The notes below the pieces were generated by a model. That model did not search any database and was not told where the DNA came from. It saw only the letters and a list, made by a program, of their open reading frames with translations. The position numbers and the translations under genes are program-made. Shown in pieces: positions 9,130 to 16,614 of a DNA stretch of 64,000 nucleotides (positions are counted from its first letter, which is position 1; every line of letters starts with the position of its first letter). Origin of the DNA: Desulfovibrio sp. OH1186_COT-070 (GTDB lineage: Bacteria > Desulfobacterota > Desulfovibrionia > Desulfovibrionales > Desulfovibrionaceae); contig NZ_RQYH01000001.1 of assembly GCF_003860215.1 (NCBI RefSeq), forward strand, positions 96,652 to 160,651, given 5' to 3'.

Positions 9130-10108
9130 GGCGCACATCCGTAGCTTGCGGAGCATACTCCAGAATTTCCCAGAACAGGCGCTGTTCTTTCAGGTAGCGC
9201 AGCACGGCATCCATATCCGGGTCGGGAACATTGATGATCAGAAAGCCGAACACGTCGTCCAGATAGCGTTCCAGTTTTCCGCCGACAATGGAAAAATCGC
9301 GGTCCAGCGCCCTGGCCATGCGCGTGATGACGCTCTGCTGCGAGATCTCGCGCGGAAACATGAGGCGGATGTTGGTTCCCCCCGGCAGAAGCGTGTATTC
9401 GTTTTCCACCATGGCCTGCATGGCCTTGGTGGGAGCAAGAAAAAGATCCTCTGTCCTGCCCTGCGCCACAGTTCTGCCACCGTCAAGCAAAAGCAGACTG
9501 TGGCAGAGGCGTTTGACCACTTCCATCTGGTGGGTGACCATCACGATGGTCAGGTTGAGCCTTTTGTTGATGTCTTCCAGGAGGTCGAGAATGGAGGATG
9601 TGGTTTTGGGGTCCAGAGCGGATGTTGCCTCGTCACAGAGCAACACTCTGGGATTCAGGGCCAGGGCGCGGGCAATGCCCACACGCTGCTTCTGGCCGCC
9701 GCTCAGACTCTGGACCCGCTGCCCGGCCTTGTCGGCAAGGCCCACCAGTTCCAGAAGTTCCATCACTCTTTCCCGCCGCCGCGCACTCCCCCACAAATCC
9801 AGAGGAAAGGCCACATTGTCAAAGACATTTTTGCGGGCCATCAGGTTGAAAGTCTGGAAAATCATGCCCATGGAGCTCTGGAGTTCGCGCAGGCGGCGCC
9901 CGCCAAGAGAGGACACTTCCACGCCCATCACCCGCACGCTGCCCCGCTGGTACGGCTCAAGACCGTTGAAGCAGCGCAGAAGGGTTGATTTTCCGGCACC
10001 GGAATGCCCCACGATGCCGAAAATTTCTCCTTCGTGCACATGCAGATCAATGTCATGCAGGACGGGATGGTTTCCGTACGACTTGCCGAGCCCGACGGTC
10101 TGGATCAT
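9122..10108 (-). CDS. metN: Methionine import ATP-binding protein MetN
   Basis: 328-residue cytoplasmic ATPase that drives methionine import with MetI and MetQ. The ABC motifs are Walker A GHSGAGKST, signature LSGGQKQR and Walker B VLLCDEATSALD. A C-terminal NIL domain of about 80 residues (after MFPREISQQSVITRM) is the methionine-sensing regulatory domain of this family. The start MIQTVGLGKSYG at 10108 aligns with the family N-terminus; the frame is open upstream, but those residues are not conserved. I looked upstream on the minus strand for a SAM riboswitch and did not recognise one. Confidence 0.96.
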   Translation of the reverse strand: MIQTVGLGKSYGNHPVLHDIDLHVHEGEIFGIVGHSGAGKSTLLRCFNGLEPYQRGSVRVMGVEVSSLGGRRLRELQSSMGMIFQTFNLMARKNVFDNVAFPLDLWGSARRRERVMELLELVGLADKAGQRVQSLSGGQKQRVGIARALALNPRVLLCDEATSALDPKTTSSILDLLEDINKRLNLTIVMVTHQMEVVKRLCHSLLLLDGGRTVAQGRTEDLFLAPTKAMQAMVENEYTLLPGGTNIRLMFPREISQQSVITRMARALDRDFSIVGGKLERYLDDVFGFLIINVPDPDMDAVLRYLKEQRLFWEILEYAPQATDVRHE

Positions 10109-10217
10109 GAGCGAACTGCCTGCCCCCTGTTTGCAAATTATGGCAGCATGCGCCATGCGCGCAAAAAAGTAAAGAACCGGCATTTCCCCCAAAAAGGACG
10201 CGCGCAAACCGAAAGGT

Positions 10218-10234
10218 ATGGCACTTTTTTTGCT
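10218..10234 (+). promoter_or_regulatory. Sigma-54 (RpoN) -24/-12 promoter
   Basis: TATGGCAC followed by a T-run and TTGCTTG puts GG at 10220-10221 and GC at 10232-10233, with the obligatory 10 bases between them. This is an essentially perfect RpoN consensus. It points at the small gene starting at 10323; transcription would start near 10245. No enhancer site was identified. Confidence 0.7.
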
Positions 10235-10322
10235 TGTTCTCTGCACAGCAAGACACGAAGGCCAAATTTTCCGCAGGGCTTTTTTCCGTGCGCCAAGCGC
10301 ACGAAGGGCAAGGAGAAACAAT

Positions 10323-10649
10323 ATGGAACTGGAATTCCGCTTCCGCAACAATGACAGAGGCCCGCTTTTGCCCACATTTCAGGAAAGGGTCAACGCCATG
10401 CTGCCGGCCAACCGTGCGGCGGCCGCGCCCGCGGCACCCGCGGCCCCTGCAGACAAAACCGCATCAGCCGCAGCGCCCGTTCTGGAGCAGTCCCCCCCCG
10501 CAACGCCGCGCATGCTCAATACCGAAGAAATGCAGCAGGCTCTCGCCCAGGTTGAAGCCGAAGCCGCCCAGCACAGTCAGGAAATGATTCTGGCGCACTC
10601 GGGCCTGAACGAGCAGAGGATTGCCCGGCTTCTGGGGTTGCTGGACTAA
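10323..10649 (+). CDS. Small Ala/Pro-linker protein of unknown function, sigma-54 driven
   Basis: 108-residue cytoplasmic protein with no signal peptide. Residues 1-30 form a short conserved-looking head (MELEFRFRNNDRGPLLPTF). Residues 35-65 are an Ala/Pro-rich flexible linker. Residues 68-108 form an amphipathic, Glu/Gln-rich helix ending LLGLLD. The ATG at 10323 has an AAGGAG site 7 bases upstream; longer in-frame starts have none. A near-perfect RpoN promoter lies about 90 bp upstream, so the gene is probably under an enhancer-binding activator. I do not recognise the family. In related bacteria RpoN controls motility, nitrogen and envelope genes, which is only a hint. Confidence 0.75.
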   Translation: MELEFRFRNNDRGPLLPTFQERVNAMLPANRAAAAPAAPAAPADKTASAAAPVLEQSPPATPRMLNTEEMQQALAQVEAEAAQHSQEMILAHSGLNEQRIARLLGLLD

Positions 10650-10748
10650 CGCGCAGTACATCACCCGGTCATTGCGGTTGATGAGGATCGCTGAATCCCA
10701 AAACACGGTTTCCGGCTCGCTTTCGCCAACGGGATGCGGGGAACAGGG

Positions 10749-11555
10749 TTACAGTTCCAGGCTCAGGCCCACCGGGCAATGGTCTGATCCGTAGACATCG
10801 CTTTCGATCCAGGCATCCCGCACGGCGGGCAATAACTCCTGTGAAACGAAAAAATAGTCGATACGCCAGCCAAGATTCTTTTCCCGCGCCCGGCTCTTGT
10901 AGGACCACCAGGAATAGTGCCCCGGCGTTTCGCCATGGACATGCCGGAAGGTGTCCGCATAGCCCATGGCCGTGAAGCGATCCAGAAATGCCCTCTCCTC
11001 CGGCAGGAACCCGGTATATTTTTCATTTTGCCTGGGGCGGGCAAGGTCTATGGGCCTGTGCGCGATATTGAAGTCGCCGCAGACCACTATCGGCTTTGTC
11101 TTGCGGCACTTTTCGGCGTAGGCCAGAAAAGCCTCGAAGTATCCCATTTTGTACGGGACACGTTTGAATTTTCCCGTGGGCTTGCCGTTTTCGTCCAGAA
11201 TTTCCGCGCCGCCGTTGGGAAAGTAGCCGTTGAAAAAATGGAATTGCGGATACTCCAGGTGCAGCAGCCTGCCTTCTCCCTGAAATTCCTCCTGCGGCAG
11301 TTCGGCCTGCACGTGCAGTGCGGGCGCTTTGCTGAACACGGCAACCCCGGAATACCCTTTTTTTCCGGTGCTCCATGACCAGTGCGCCTCCCATCCCCCG
11401 GGGTTGCGAACACTCTCGTTCAGTTGTTCCGGGTGGGCCTTGGTTTCCTGCAGGGCCACCACCTGCGCGTCCGTACGCGCAAACCACTCCCATTCCGGCT
11501 TGCCGGAAACAGCCCGCAGGCCGTTAACATTCCACGAAACACATTTGAACAGCAC
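10749..11555 (-). CDS. xthA: Exodeoxyribonuclease III
   Basis: 268-residue AP endonuclease/3'-5' exonuclease of the EEP superfamily, acting in base-excision repair. Visible family motifs are SWNVNGLRA near the N-terminus, LQETKAHPEQL (Mg-binding Glu), VVCGDFNIAHRPIDLARP and the C-terminal GSDHCPVGL with the catalytic His. The start is a GTG at 11555 with GGAGG 4-5 bases upstream; starting there reproduces the conserved N-terminal strand exactly. It is monocistronic and divergent from purH across a 271-bp gap. Confidence 0.96.
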   Translation of the reverse strand: MLFKCVSWNVNGLRAVSGKPEWEWFARTDAQVVALQETKAHPEQLNESVRNPGGWEAHWSWSTGKKGYSGVAVFSKAPALHVQAELPQEEFQGEGRLLHLEYPQFHFFNGYFPNGGAEILDENGKPTGKFKRVPYKMGYFEAFLAYAEKCRKTKPIVVCGDFNIAHRPIDLARPRQNEKYTGFLPEERAFLDRFTAMGYADTFRHVHGETPGHYSWWSYKSRAREKNLGWRIDYFFVSQELLPAVRDAWIESDVYGSDHCPVGLSLEL

Positions 11556-11744
11556 AGATCCTCCCGCAGGGCGGCACGACCTTCCCCGTCACGGCACACG
11601 GTTGCCGCGAAAAACACCAGAACCGGGATACAGCCCTACCGCGCCGTTGCAGCGGTTTTTCGCGGGCGCACCGCCCGCACGGCAAAACCCCGCCATCAAC
11701 CGAAAAAAGCATAGCCTTCCCGGAGGTTCAGGGCAAGCCGCACA

Positions 11745-11773
11745 TTGCCTGAACGGGCATTCTGGGCTACAAA
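11745..11773 (+). promoter_or_regulatory. Possible sigma-70 promoter of purH
   Basis: TTGCCT (11745-11750) and TACAAA (11768-11773) are separated by 17 bases, about 50 bp before the purH ATG. An imperfect inverted repeat (GTTCAGGGCAA ... TTGCCTGAAC, about 11725-11754) overlaps the -35 box and could be an operator. Confidence 0.4.
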
Positions 11774-11826
11774 AACAGTGCACCCGCACAGCAACGCTAC
11801 AGCTCACACCTTGAGGAGAGCCCCAT

Positions 11827-12417
11827 ATGGAAAACCTGCCCATTCGTCGCGCCATTCTCAGCGTCACGGACAAAAGCGGCCTGACGGATTTTGCCGCCTT
11901 TCTTGTGGAAAACGGCGTTGAACTGGTTTCCACCGGCGGCACATGGAAAACGCTGAAGGAAGCCGGGCTGCCGGTGACCGCCGTCAGCGAGGTTACGGGC
12001 TTTCCCGAAATTCTCGGAGGCCGCGTCAAAACCCTGCACCCCAAAATCCACGCGGGGATACTGGCCAGCAAGGACGATCCCGAGCACATGCGCACACTGG
12101 AGGATGCGGGCATTCTTCCTTTTGATCTCGTATGCGTGAACCTGTACGACTTTGCCGGAGCAGTGGAAAGAAAGCTCTCTCTGGAGCAGGCCGTGGAAGA
12201 AATCGACATCGGCGGCCCCTGCATGCTCCGCGCTGCGGCCAAGAATTTCCACAGCGTTCTGGTGCTGCCCTCTCCCCAGTGGTACGCCACGGCCATTTCC
12301 GAAATGAGCGGCAATGCCATGAGCGTCAGCCTGCAATTCCGTCAGGCCATGGCCTCCCGGGCTTTTGAGGCCACTTCCAGGTATGACGCGCTGATCACCT
12401 CCTACCTGCGCCCGTGA
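11827..12417 (+). CDS. purH: Stand-alone IMP cyclohydrolase (PurH N-terminal domain only)
   Basis: 196-residue enzyme that closes the ring of FAICAR to make IMP, the last step of purine synthesis. The sequence matches the MGS-like cyclohydrolase half of bacterial PurH: AILSVTDKSGLTDFAAFL near the N-terminus, ELVSTGGT, GGRVKTLHPKIHAGIL and EIDIGGPCMLRAAAKN. The protein stops after the cyclohydrolase domain at YDALITSYLRP, and the roughly 320-residue AICAR formyltransferase domain is missing. The stop is clean and the downstream gene is unrelated, so this looks like a natural single-domain form and not a truncation. The formyltransferase step must be encoded elsewhere. GAGGAG precedes the ATG. 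Confidence 0.95.
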   Translation: MENLPIRRAILSVTDKSGLTDFAAFLVENGVELVSTGGTWKTLKEAGLPVTAVSEVTGFPEILGGRVKTLHPKIHAGILASKDDPEHMRTLEDAGILPFDLVCVNLYDFAGAVERKLSLEQAVEEIDIGGPCMLRAAAKNFHSVLVLPSPQWYATAISEMSGNAMSVSLQFRQAMASRAFEATSRYDALITSYLRP

Positions 12418-12481
12418 AAACGGGCCGCGATACGCACGACTGTCTTTTTCGGAGGCGGCCATTCCAAAACCCGAAGGCAAT

Positions 12482-14125
12482 TTGCAGGGGCTGAAGCCAA
12501 GCCAGCTCGCTGCGCTCACCAGGCTTTTCAACCGGCGTTTTCCTGCGGAAGACGTCTATACCCTGGAGCAGGCGCGGGAAATCGCGCAGCTTTCCCGCGC
12601 TGTGGGAAGGCAGATCGGGCTTCTTGTGGACCGCAAGGGCCGGGTACAGACGGTCATTGTGGGAGAGACGGGCGGCCTGCTGATTCCGGAACTGCCGCGC
12701 ATGCGCGGCGGCGCGGGGCGGCTGCGGGGCCTGCGCCTTGTGCACACGCACCTGACCGCAGACGGCTTGAGCCAGGAAGACCTGATGGACATGCTCTTTC
12801 TGCGCCTGGATGCCGTCATCGCACTCACGGTCAGCCCCGCAGGAGAACCTGTGCAGTGGCAGGCGGCGCACCTCCTGCCCGAAAACGTCAACGGGCAGCA
12901 CTGCCATGTGGGGGAACTCCGCCCCTGGAACCACACTCAGGCGCAGCTTGCCGCCACGGCAAAAGCTCTGGAAGACGAGATGGACGCCCTTGCCGGGGCT
13001 GCCCGCGACGCGGGCGATGCCCCGCGGGCCTTGCTGGTTTCCGCAAGCATGCTGCCCGCCGCCGTGCAGGAACGCAATATCGGAGAACTGGCGGAACTGG
13101 CCCGGACAGCGGGCCTGACCGTGGTCGGGCACATGACCCAGCGGCTTTCCCGGGCAGACCCCCGTTTCATTCTGGGCAAGGGCAAAATGGCCGAACTGGA
13201 AGTCTTGGCCCTGCAGACACGGGCCGACATGCTTGTTTTTGACGGCGAGCTTTCCCCCGCCCAGTTGCACAATCTTGCGGACATCACCGAGCGCAAGGTC
13301 ATTGACCGCACCCAGCTTATTCTTGATATTTTCGCCCAGCACGCGGTCAGCCGCGCGGGCAAACTTCAGGTGGAGCTTGCCCAGTTGCGCTATACCCAGC
13401 CGCGCCTGGTGGGAAAAAACCGCGCCATGGACCGCCTGATGGGCGGAATCGGCGGACGCGGCCCCGGCGAAAACAAGCTGGAAACAGACCGGCGCAAGGT
13501 TCGCGAGCGCGTGACCCGCCTGCGCAAGGATCTGGATCTGCTGCGCAGGCAGCGTTCCGCCACCCGTGCCCGCCGCTCGCGTCAGGGAATCCCCCTGGCC
13601 GCGCTGGTCGGCTATACCAATGCAGGAAAATCCAGCCTGCTCAATACCCTCACCCACTCCGAAGTGCTCGCGCAGGACAGGCTTTTTGCCACTCTGGATC
13701 CCACCACCCGGAGGCTGCGCTTTCCCGCGGTAAGGGAAATCATCCTGGCTGACACTGTGGGATTCATCCGCAATCTGCCCAGGGAGCTTGCCGAGGCTTT
13801 TCGGGCAACGCTGGAAGAACTGGAGGCCGCCGACATTCTGCTGCATGTGGCCGATGCCTCCCACCCCGATGTTTTGCTGCAGATCAGCGCGGTGGAAAAT
13901 ATTCTGGAAGACATGGAACTGGCGCATTTGCCGCGCCTTCTCATCCTCAACAAATGGGATCTGCTTGCCGTGCATGCCCGCGCCGAACTGGCTGATACCT
14001 TTCCTGCGGCATTGCCCCTTTCAGCCACAACAGGTGAAGGCTGCAAGGCGCTGCTGGAAGAACTGGAACAATTGCTCCTTCCCCGCAAGATTTCCTGCCC
14101 GACAAACGCCATGCCCCGGCAGTGA
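12482..14125 (+). CDS. hflX: GTPase HflX
   Basis: 547-residue ribosome-associated GTPase. Domains in order are an extra N-terminal region to about 190, the HflX subdomain with GKGKMAELEVL, VFDGELSPAQLHNL and GRGPGENKLETDRR, and a G domain from about 370 with G1 GYTNAGKSS, G3 DTVGFI and G4 NKWD. The annotated start is the TTG at 12482, which has only a weak GAAGG site. Reading upstream in frame gives IPKPEGN before LQGLKPSQL, which resembles the conserved N-terminus of long HflX proteins. There an ATT at 12461 sits 5 bases after a perfect GGAGG, so initiation at ATT is plausible. The purH stop is 43-64 bp upstream, depending on the start. Confidence 0.93.
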   Translation: MQGLKPSQLAALTRLFNRRFPAEDVYTLEQAREIAQLSRAVGRQIGLLVDRKGRVQTVIVGETGGLLIPELPRMRGGAGRLRGLRLVHTHLTADGLSQEDLMDMLFLRLDAVIALTVSPAGEPVQWQAAHLLPENVNGQHCHVGELRPWNHTQAQLAATAKALEDEMDALAGAARDAGDAPRALLVSASMLPAAVQERNIGELAELARTAGLTVVGHMTQRLSRADPRFILGKGKMAELEVLALQTRADMLVFDGELSPAQLHNLADITERKVIDRTQLILDIFAQHAVSRAGKLQVELAQLRYTQPRLVGKNRAMDRLMGGIGGRGPGENKLETDRRKVRERVTRLRKDLDLLRRQRSATRARRSRQGIPLAALVGYTNAGKSSLLNTLTHSEVLAQDRLFATLDPTTRRLRFPAVREIILADTVGFIRNLPRELAEAFRATLEELEAADILLHVADASHPDVLLQISAVENILEDMELAHLPRLLILNKWDLLAVHARAELADTFPAALPLSATTGEGCKALLEELEQLLLPRKISCPTNAMPRQ

Positions 14126-14133
14126 GCCTGCCC

Positions 14134-14787
14134 TCAGATTGTTGTTGCGCCCGGAGGGCTTTGCCTTTTCTCCGGAACAGGGGCGGCCTTGGGCTGTCCT
14201 GCCCCCGACTCCCCAGGGTTGGGAACATTTTTTTGCCCGGCATACTCCCTGGCCGCGCTCTCCATCGCTGCCTGCCCCACCACGCGCCAGTGCCCGTCCA
14301 CCCTGCGCAGGGCCAGCCAGCTTGCCATGTTGGCCGGTGTGGTAACGCGGGCCACGGCGGCATCGGCATCCACTTCCACAATTTTTGCCTTGCGCAGGCT
14401 TTCCGGCACCCACGGACAATCCGGAGTATCGGCCTTGGTGCAGTGCGCCACAAGCTCTCCTGTTGATACGCCGCGCACAAACTGCGCGTGCTGGCGTGCC
14501 TCCATGTCAATAACATTGCCCAGCAGCTTTTCCATGCTCCCCAGCCCCAGCAGTTTTCCCACAGAGTCCAGGACGCCCAGGGCCTGATCCTCCCTGGTCA
14601 TGTTTTTGACGGCATTGACGGCAAAGGCTTTCATGTCCATGTGTTCCAGAAAGGACGCGCTGTCTTTTTGGGTCAGAGCATCGGCCATCCGGTTGAGCGC
14701 CTGCTGCGGGCCGGAAGCCATGACGCACGCTCCCCCAAGCAGGGTGCACAAAAACAGCCACAAACGGAAGCGGAGAAATTTTTTCAT
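14134..14787 (-). CDS. Exported protein of unknown function (possibly DUF2939-like)
   Basis: 217-residue protein starting MKKFLRFRLWLFLCTLLGG, a signal peptide (14787 is the only start that gives one). The mature part opens with QQALNRMADALTQKDSASFL, reminiscent of DUF2939-type periplasmic proteins, and the C-terminal 30 residues are Pro/Gly-rich and probably unstructured. A lipobox is not convincing because the Cys is preceded by GGA. It converges with hflX (8-bp gap). Its upstream region holds two copies of a 34-bp hairpin repeat. No function can be assigned. Confidence 0.75.
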   Translation of the reverse strand: MKKFLRFRLWLFLCTLLGGACVMASGPQQALNRMADALTQKDSASFLEHMDMKAFAVNAVKNMTREDQALGVLDSVGKLLGLGSMEKLLGNVIDMEARQHAQFVRGVSTGELVAHCTKADTPDCPWVPESLRKAKIVEVDADAAVARVTTPANMASWLALRRVDGHWRVVGQAAMESAAREYAGQKNVPNPGESGAGQPKAAPVPEKRQSPPGATTI

Positions 14788-14796
14788 GTCTACCTC

Positions 14797-14891
14797 GCAG
14801 ACGGAGTACCTCCGCGCGCGTTGGCGCGCAGTCCGTTCCAGTCCGCTGTTTCGATGAGCAGACGGAGTACCTCCGCGCGCGTTGGCGCGCA
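14797..14891. repeat. Two direct copies of a 34-bp GC hairpin element (REP-like)
   Basis: Identical 34-bp units at 14797-14830 and 14858-14891, 61 bp apart. Each contains GCGCGC-GTTG-GCGCGC, which folds into a short hairpin. They fill most of the 316-bp gap between the secreted unknown and hdrC (14788-15103). I see no open frame there. Confidence 0.75.
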
Positions 14892-15103
14892 AAGCCATAC
14901 CGCCCTTTCTTATGCCAGAACGGAACAGATGCAAAGCCCTGCAGCACGCCATTGGCGGGCGCAAGGGGGCACTCTGGACTTTTTCCATGTTCTGATATAT
15001 CGCTGCCTTTCATTACATTGTTCGGAGCATCGCGGGGACGCCGCCTGTGCTGCGTCCGGTATCCGGAACGATGCCCCAGTTTCTGCAACCCGGAGCATTC
15101 TCC

Positions 15104-15685
15104 ATGAGCGACGCCATTCTCCTGAACCGGATGCGCGAACCCGCCTTTACCGCCCATGTGGAGGAAAAGAGCGGCCAGAACGTGTCCACCTGCTACCAGT
15201 GCGGCAACTGCACGGCAGGCTGTCCGGCGGGCTTCACCTACGACCTCCAGGTCAGCCAGATCATGCGCGCCGTGCAACTGGGCCTGAAAGATCAGGTGCT
15301 GCATTCCCGCTCCATCTGGATGTGCCTGTCCTGTTCCACATGCAGCCTGCGCTGTCCCAACGGGATCGACGTGGCCGGAGTCATGGAGACATTGCGCCAT
15401 ATGGCCCGCAAGGAAGGCGTGGTGACCGTGCCCAAGGTGGAAAAATTCTGGTTCTCCTTTCTGGACACGGTGCGCGCCTTCGGCCGGACGCACGAAATCG
15501 GCACCATGGCCCTGTACATGATGCGCTCTCTGCGTGTTCTCACGGATCTGGATCTGGCCCCCCAGGCGCTGGCCAAGGGCAAGCTGGGCCTCAAGCCGCA
15601 TGTGCTGCCCGGAGGGGCGGATCAGGTTTCGCGCATCTTCCGCCGCTACAGGGAGCGGGCCAGACGCGAGGGGGTGCGGCCATGA
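15104..15685 (+). CDS. hdrC: Heterodisulfide reductase-like subunit C (4Fe-4S)
   Basis: 193-residue iron-sulfur electron carrier linking HdrA to the HdrB active-site subunit. Two cubane-binding motifs are visible: CYQCGNCTAGCP at about residue 30 and CLSCSTCSLRCP at about residue 72. The start MSDAIL at 15104 has GGAG upstream; the frame is open 19 codons earlier, but the extension is not conserved. It is the first gene of hdrC-hdrB-hdrA-flxDC-flxB-flxA and overlaps hdrB by 4 bases (ATGA). In sulfate reducers this complex works with small dithiol partners such as DsrC; that role is inferred from the family. Confidence 0.93.
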   Translation: MSDAILLNRMREPAFTAHVEEKSGQNVSTCYQCGNCTAGCPAGFTYDLQVSQIMRAVQLGLKDQVLHSRSIWMCLSCSTCSLRCPNGIDVAGVMETLRHMARKEGVVTVPKVEKFWFSFLDTVRAFGRTHEIGTMALYMMRSLRVLTDLDLAPQALAKGKLGLKPHVLPGGADQVSRIFRRYRERARREGVRP

Positions 15686-16614
15686 AATTTGCCTATTATC
15701 CGGGCTGTTCCGCCCACGGATCCTCGGCGGATTACGAAATGTCCACCCAGGCCGTCTGCAAGGCTCTCGGCATCCTTCTGGAAGATATTCCCGACTGGAA
15801 CTGCTGTGGTTCGACCCCGGCGCACGCCGTGGACACGGAGCTTTCTGCCGCGCTCTGCGCACGCAATCTGGACATTGCCGCCCGCCAGAACGCCCAATGC
15901 CTGCTCACCCCCTGCCCCAGCTGCCTTTCCAATCTGCGGCTGGCATCCAGACGCATGGAAAATCCGGAATTCCGGCAACGCGTGGACGAACTGCTGGACG
16001 GCCCTTCGGCCGCGGCCTTTCCCCAGGTCATGTCCGTCATGCAGGGCATGGCCCAGCATCTGGACATTCCGGCCATCACGCAGCGGGTACGCATCAGCCT
16101 CAAGGGCCTGCGCCTGGCTGCCTACTACGGCTGTCTCATGAGCCGCCCGCACGAAGTCATGGACTTTGGCGACCCGGAAAATCCCACTCTCATGGAAAGC
16201 CTGCTGAGCGCCTGTGGCGCGGAAATGGTGGATTTTCCCCTCAAGACCGCCTGCTGCGGCGCATCGTTCGGCATTCCCGAACGGCCCATGACCGCGCGCA
16301 ACTCCGGCCGTATTCTGGAACTGGCCTCCCGCCTTGGTGTGGACGCCGTGGTGGTGGCCTGCCCGCTGTGCCAGATGAACCTTGACCTGCGCCAGAAACA
16401 GGCGGCCAAAGAAACAGGCTCCGCTTTCCATCTGCCCGTGCTCTACTACACCCAGGTGATGGGCCTGGCCTTTGATCTGCCCTGGGAAAAACTCGGCCTG
16501 AACAAACTCTGCGTCAGCGCCGACCCCCTCATTGCGAAACTGAAAGACCTGCGCCGCGCCGATGCCGTGACGCAGACGGCGAAAAACAGGGCCGGTGAAG
16601 GAGGCAGGTCATGA
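15682..16614 (+). CDS. hdrB: Heterodisulfide reductase-like subunit B
   Basis: 310-residue catalytic subunit with two CCG domains. The CCG motifs appear as WNCCGSTPAH at about residue 40 and KTACCGASFG at about 192, together with LTPCPSCLSNL and VACPLCQMNL. These cysteines form the non-cubane 4Fe-4S clusters where disulfide reduction happens in the archaeal enzyme. The ATG at 15682 overlaps the hdrC stop, and the hdrB stop overlaps the hdrA ATG. It acts in the cytoplasm with HdrC and HdrA. Confidence 0.94.
   Translation: MKFAYYPGCSAHGSSADYEMSTQAVCKALGILLEDIPDWNCCGSTPAHAVDTELSAALCARNLDIAARQNAQCLLTPCPSCLSNLRLASRRMENPEFRQRVDELLDGPSAAAFPQVMSVMQGMAQHLDIPAITQRVRISLKGLRLAAYYGCLMSRPHEVMDFGDPENPTLMESLLSACGAEMVDFPLKTACCGASFGIPERPMTARNSGRILELASRLGVDAVVVACPLCQMNLDLRQKQAAKETGSAFHLPVLYYTQVMGLAFDLPWEKLGLNKLCVSADPLIAKLKDLRRADAVTQTAKNRAGEGGRS

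Noticed and set aside
10286..10303. CGTGCGC-CAA-GCGCACG hairpin preceded by a T-run
   Set aside because: The T-run is on the wrong side for a terminator in either direction relevant to metN or the 10323 gene; probably incidental.
10109..10322. Possible SAM riboswitch upstream of metN
   Set aside because: None of the conserved SAM-I core sequences or stems could be recognised on the minus strand.
14892..15103. Rex or sigma-54 site for the hdr-flx operon
   Set aside because: No TTGTGAA-type palindrome and no GG-N10-GC with a good consensus; only a weak TATATC that could be a -10 box.
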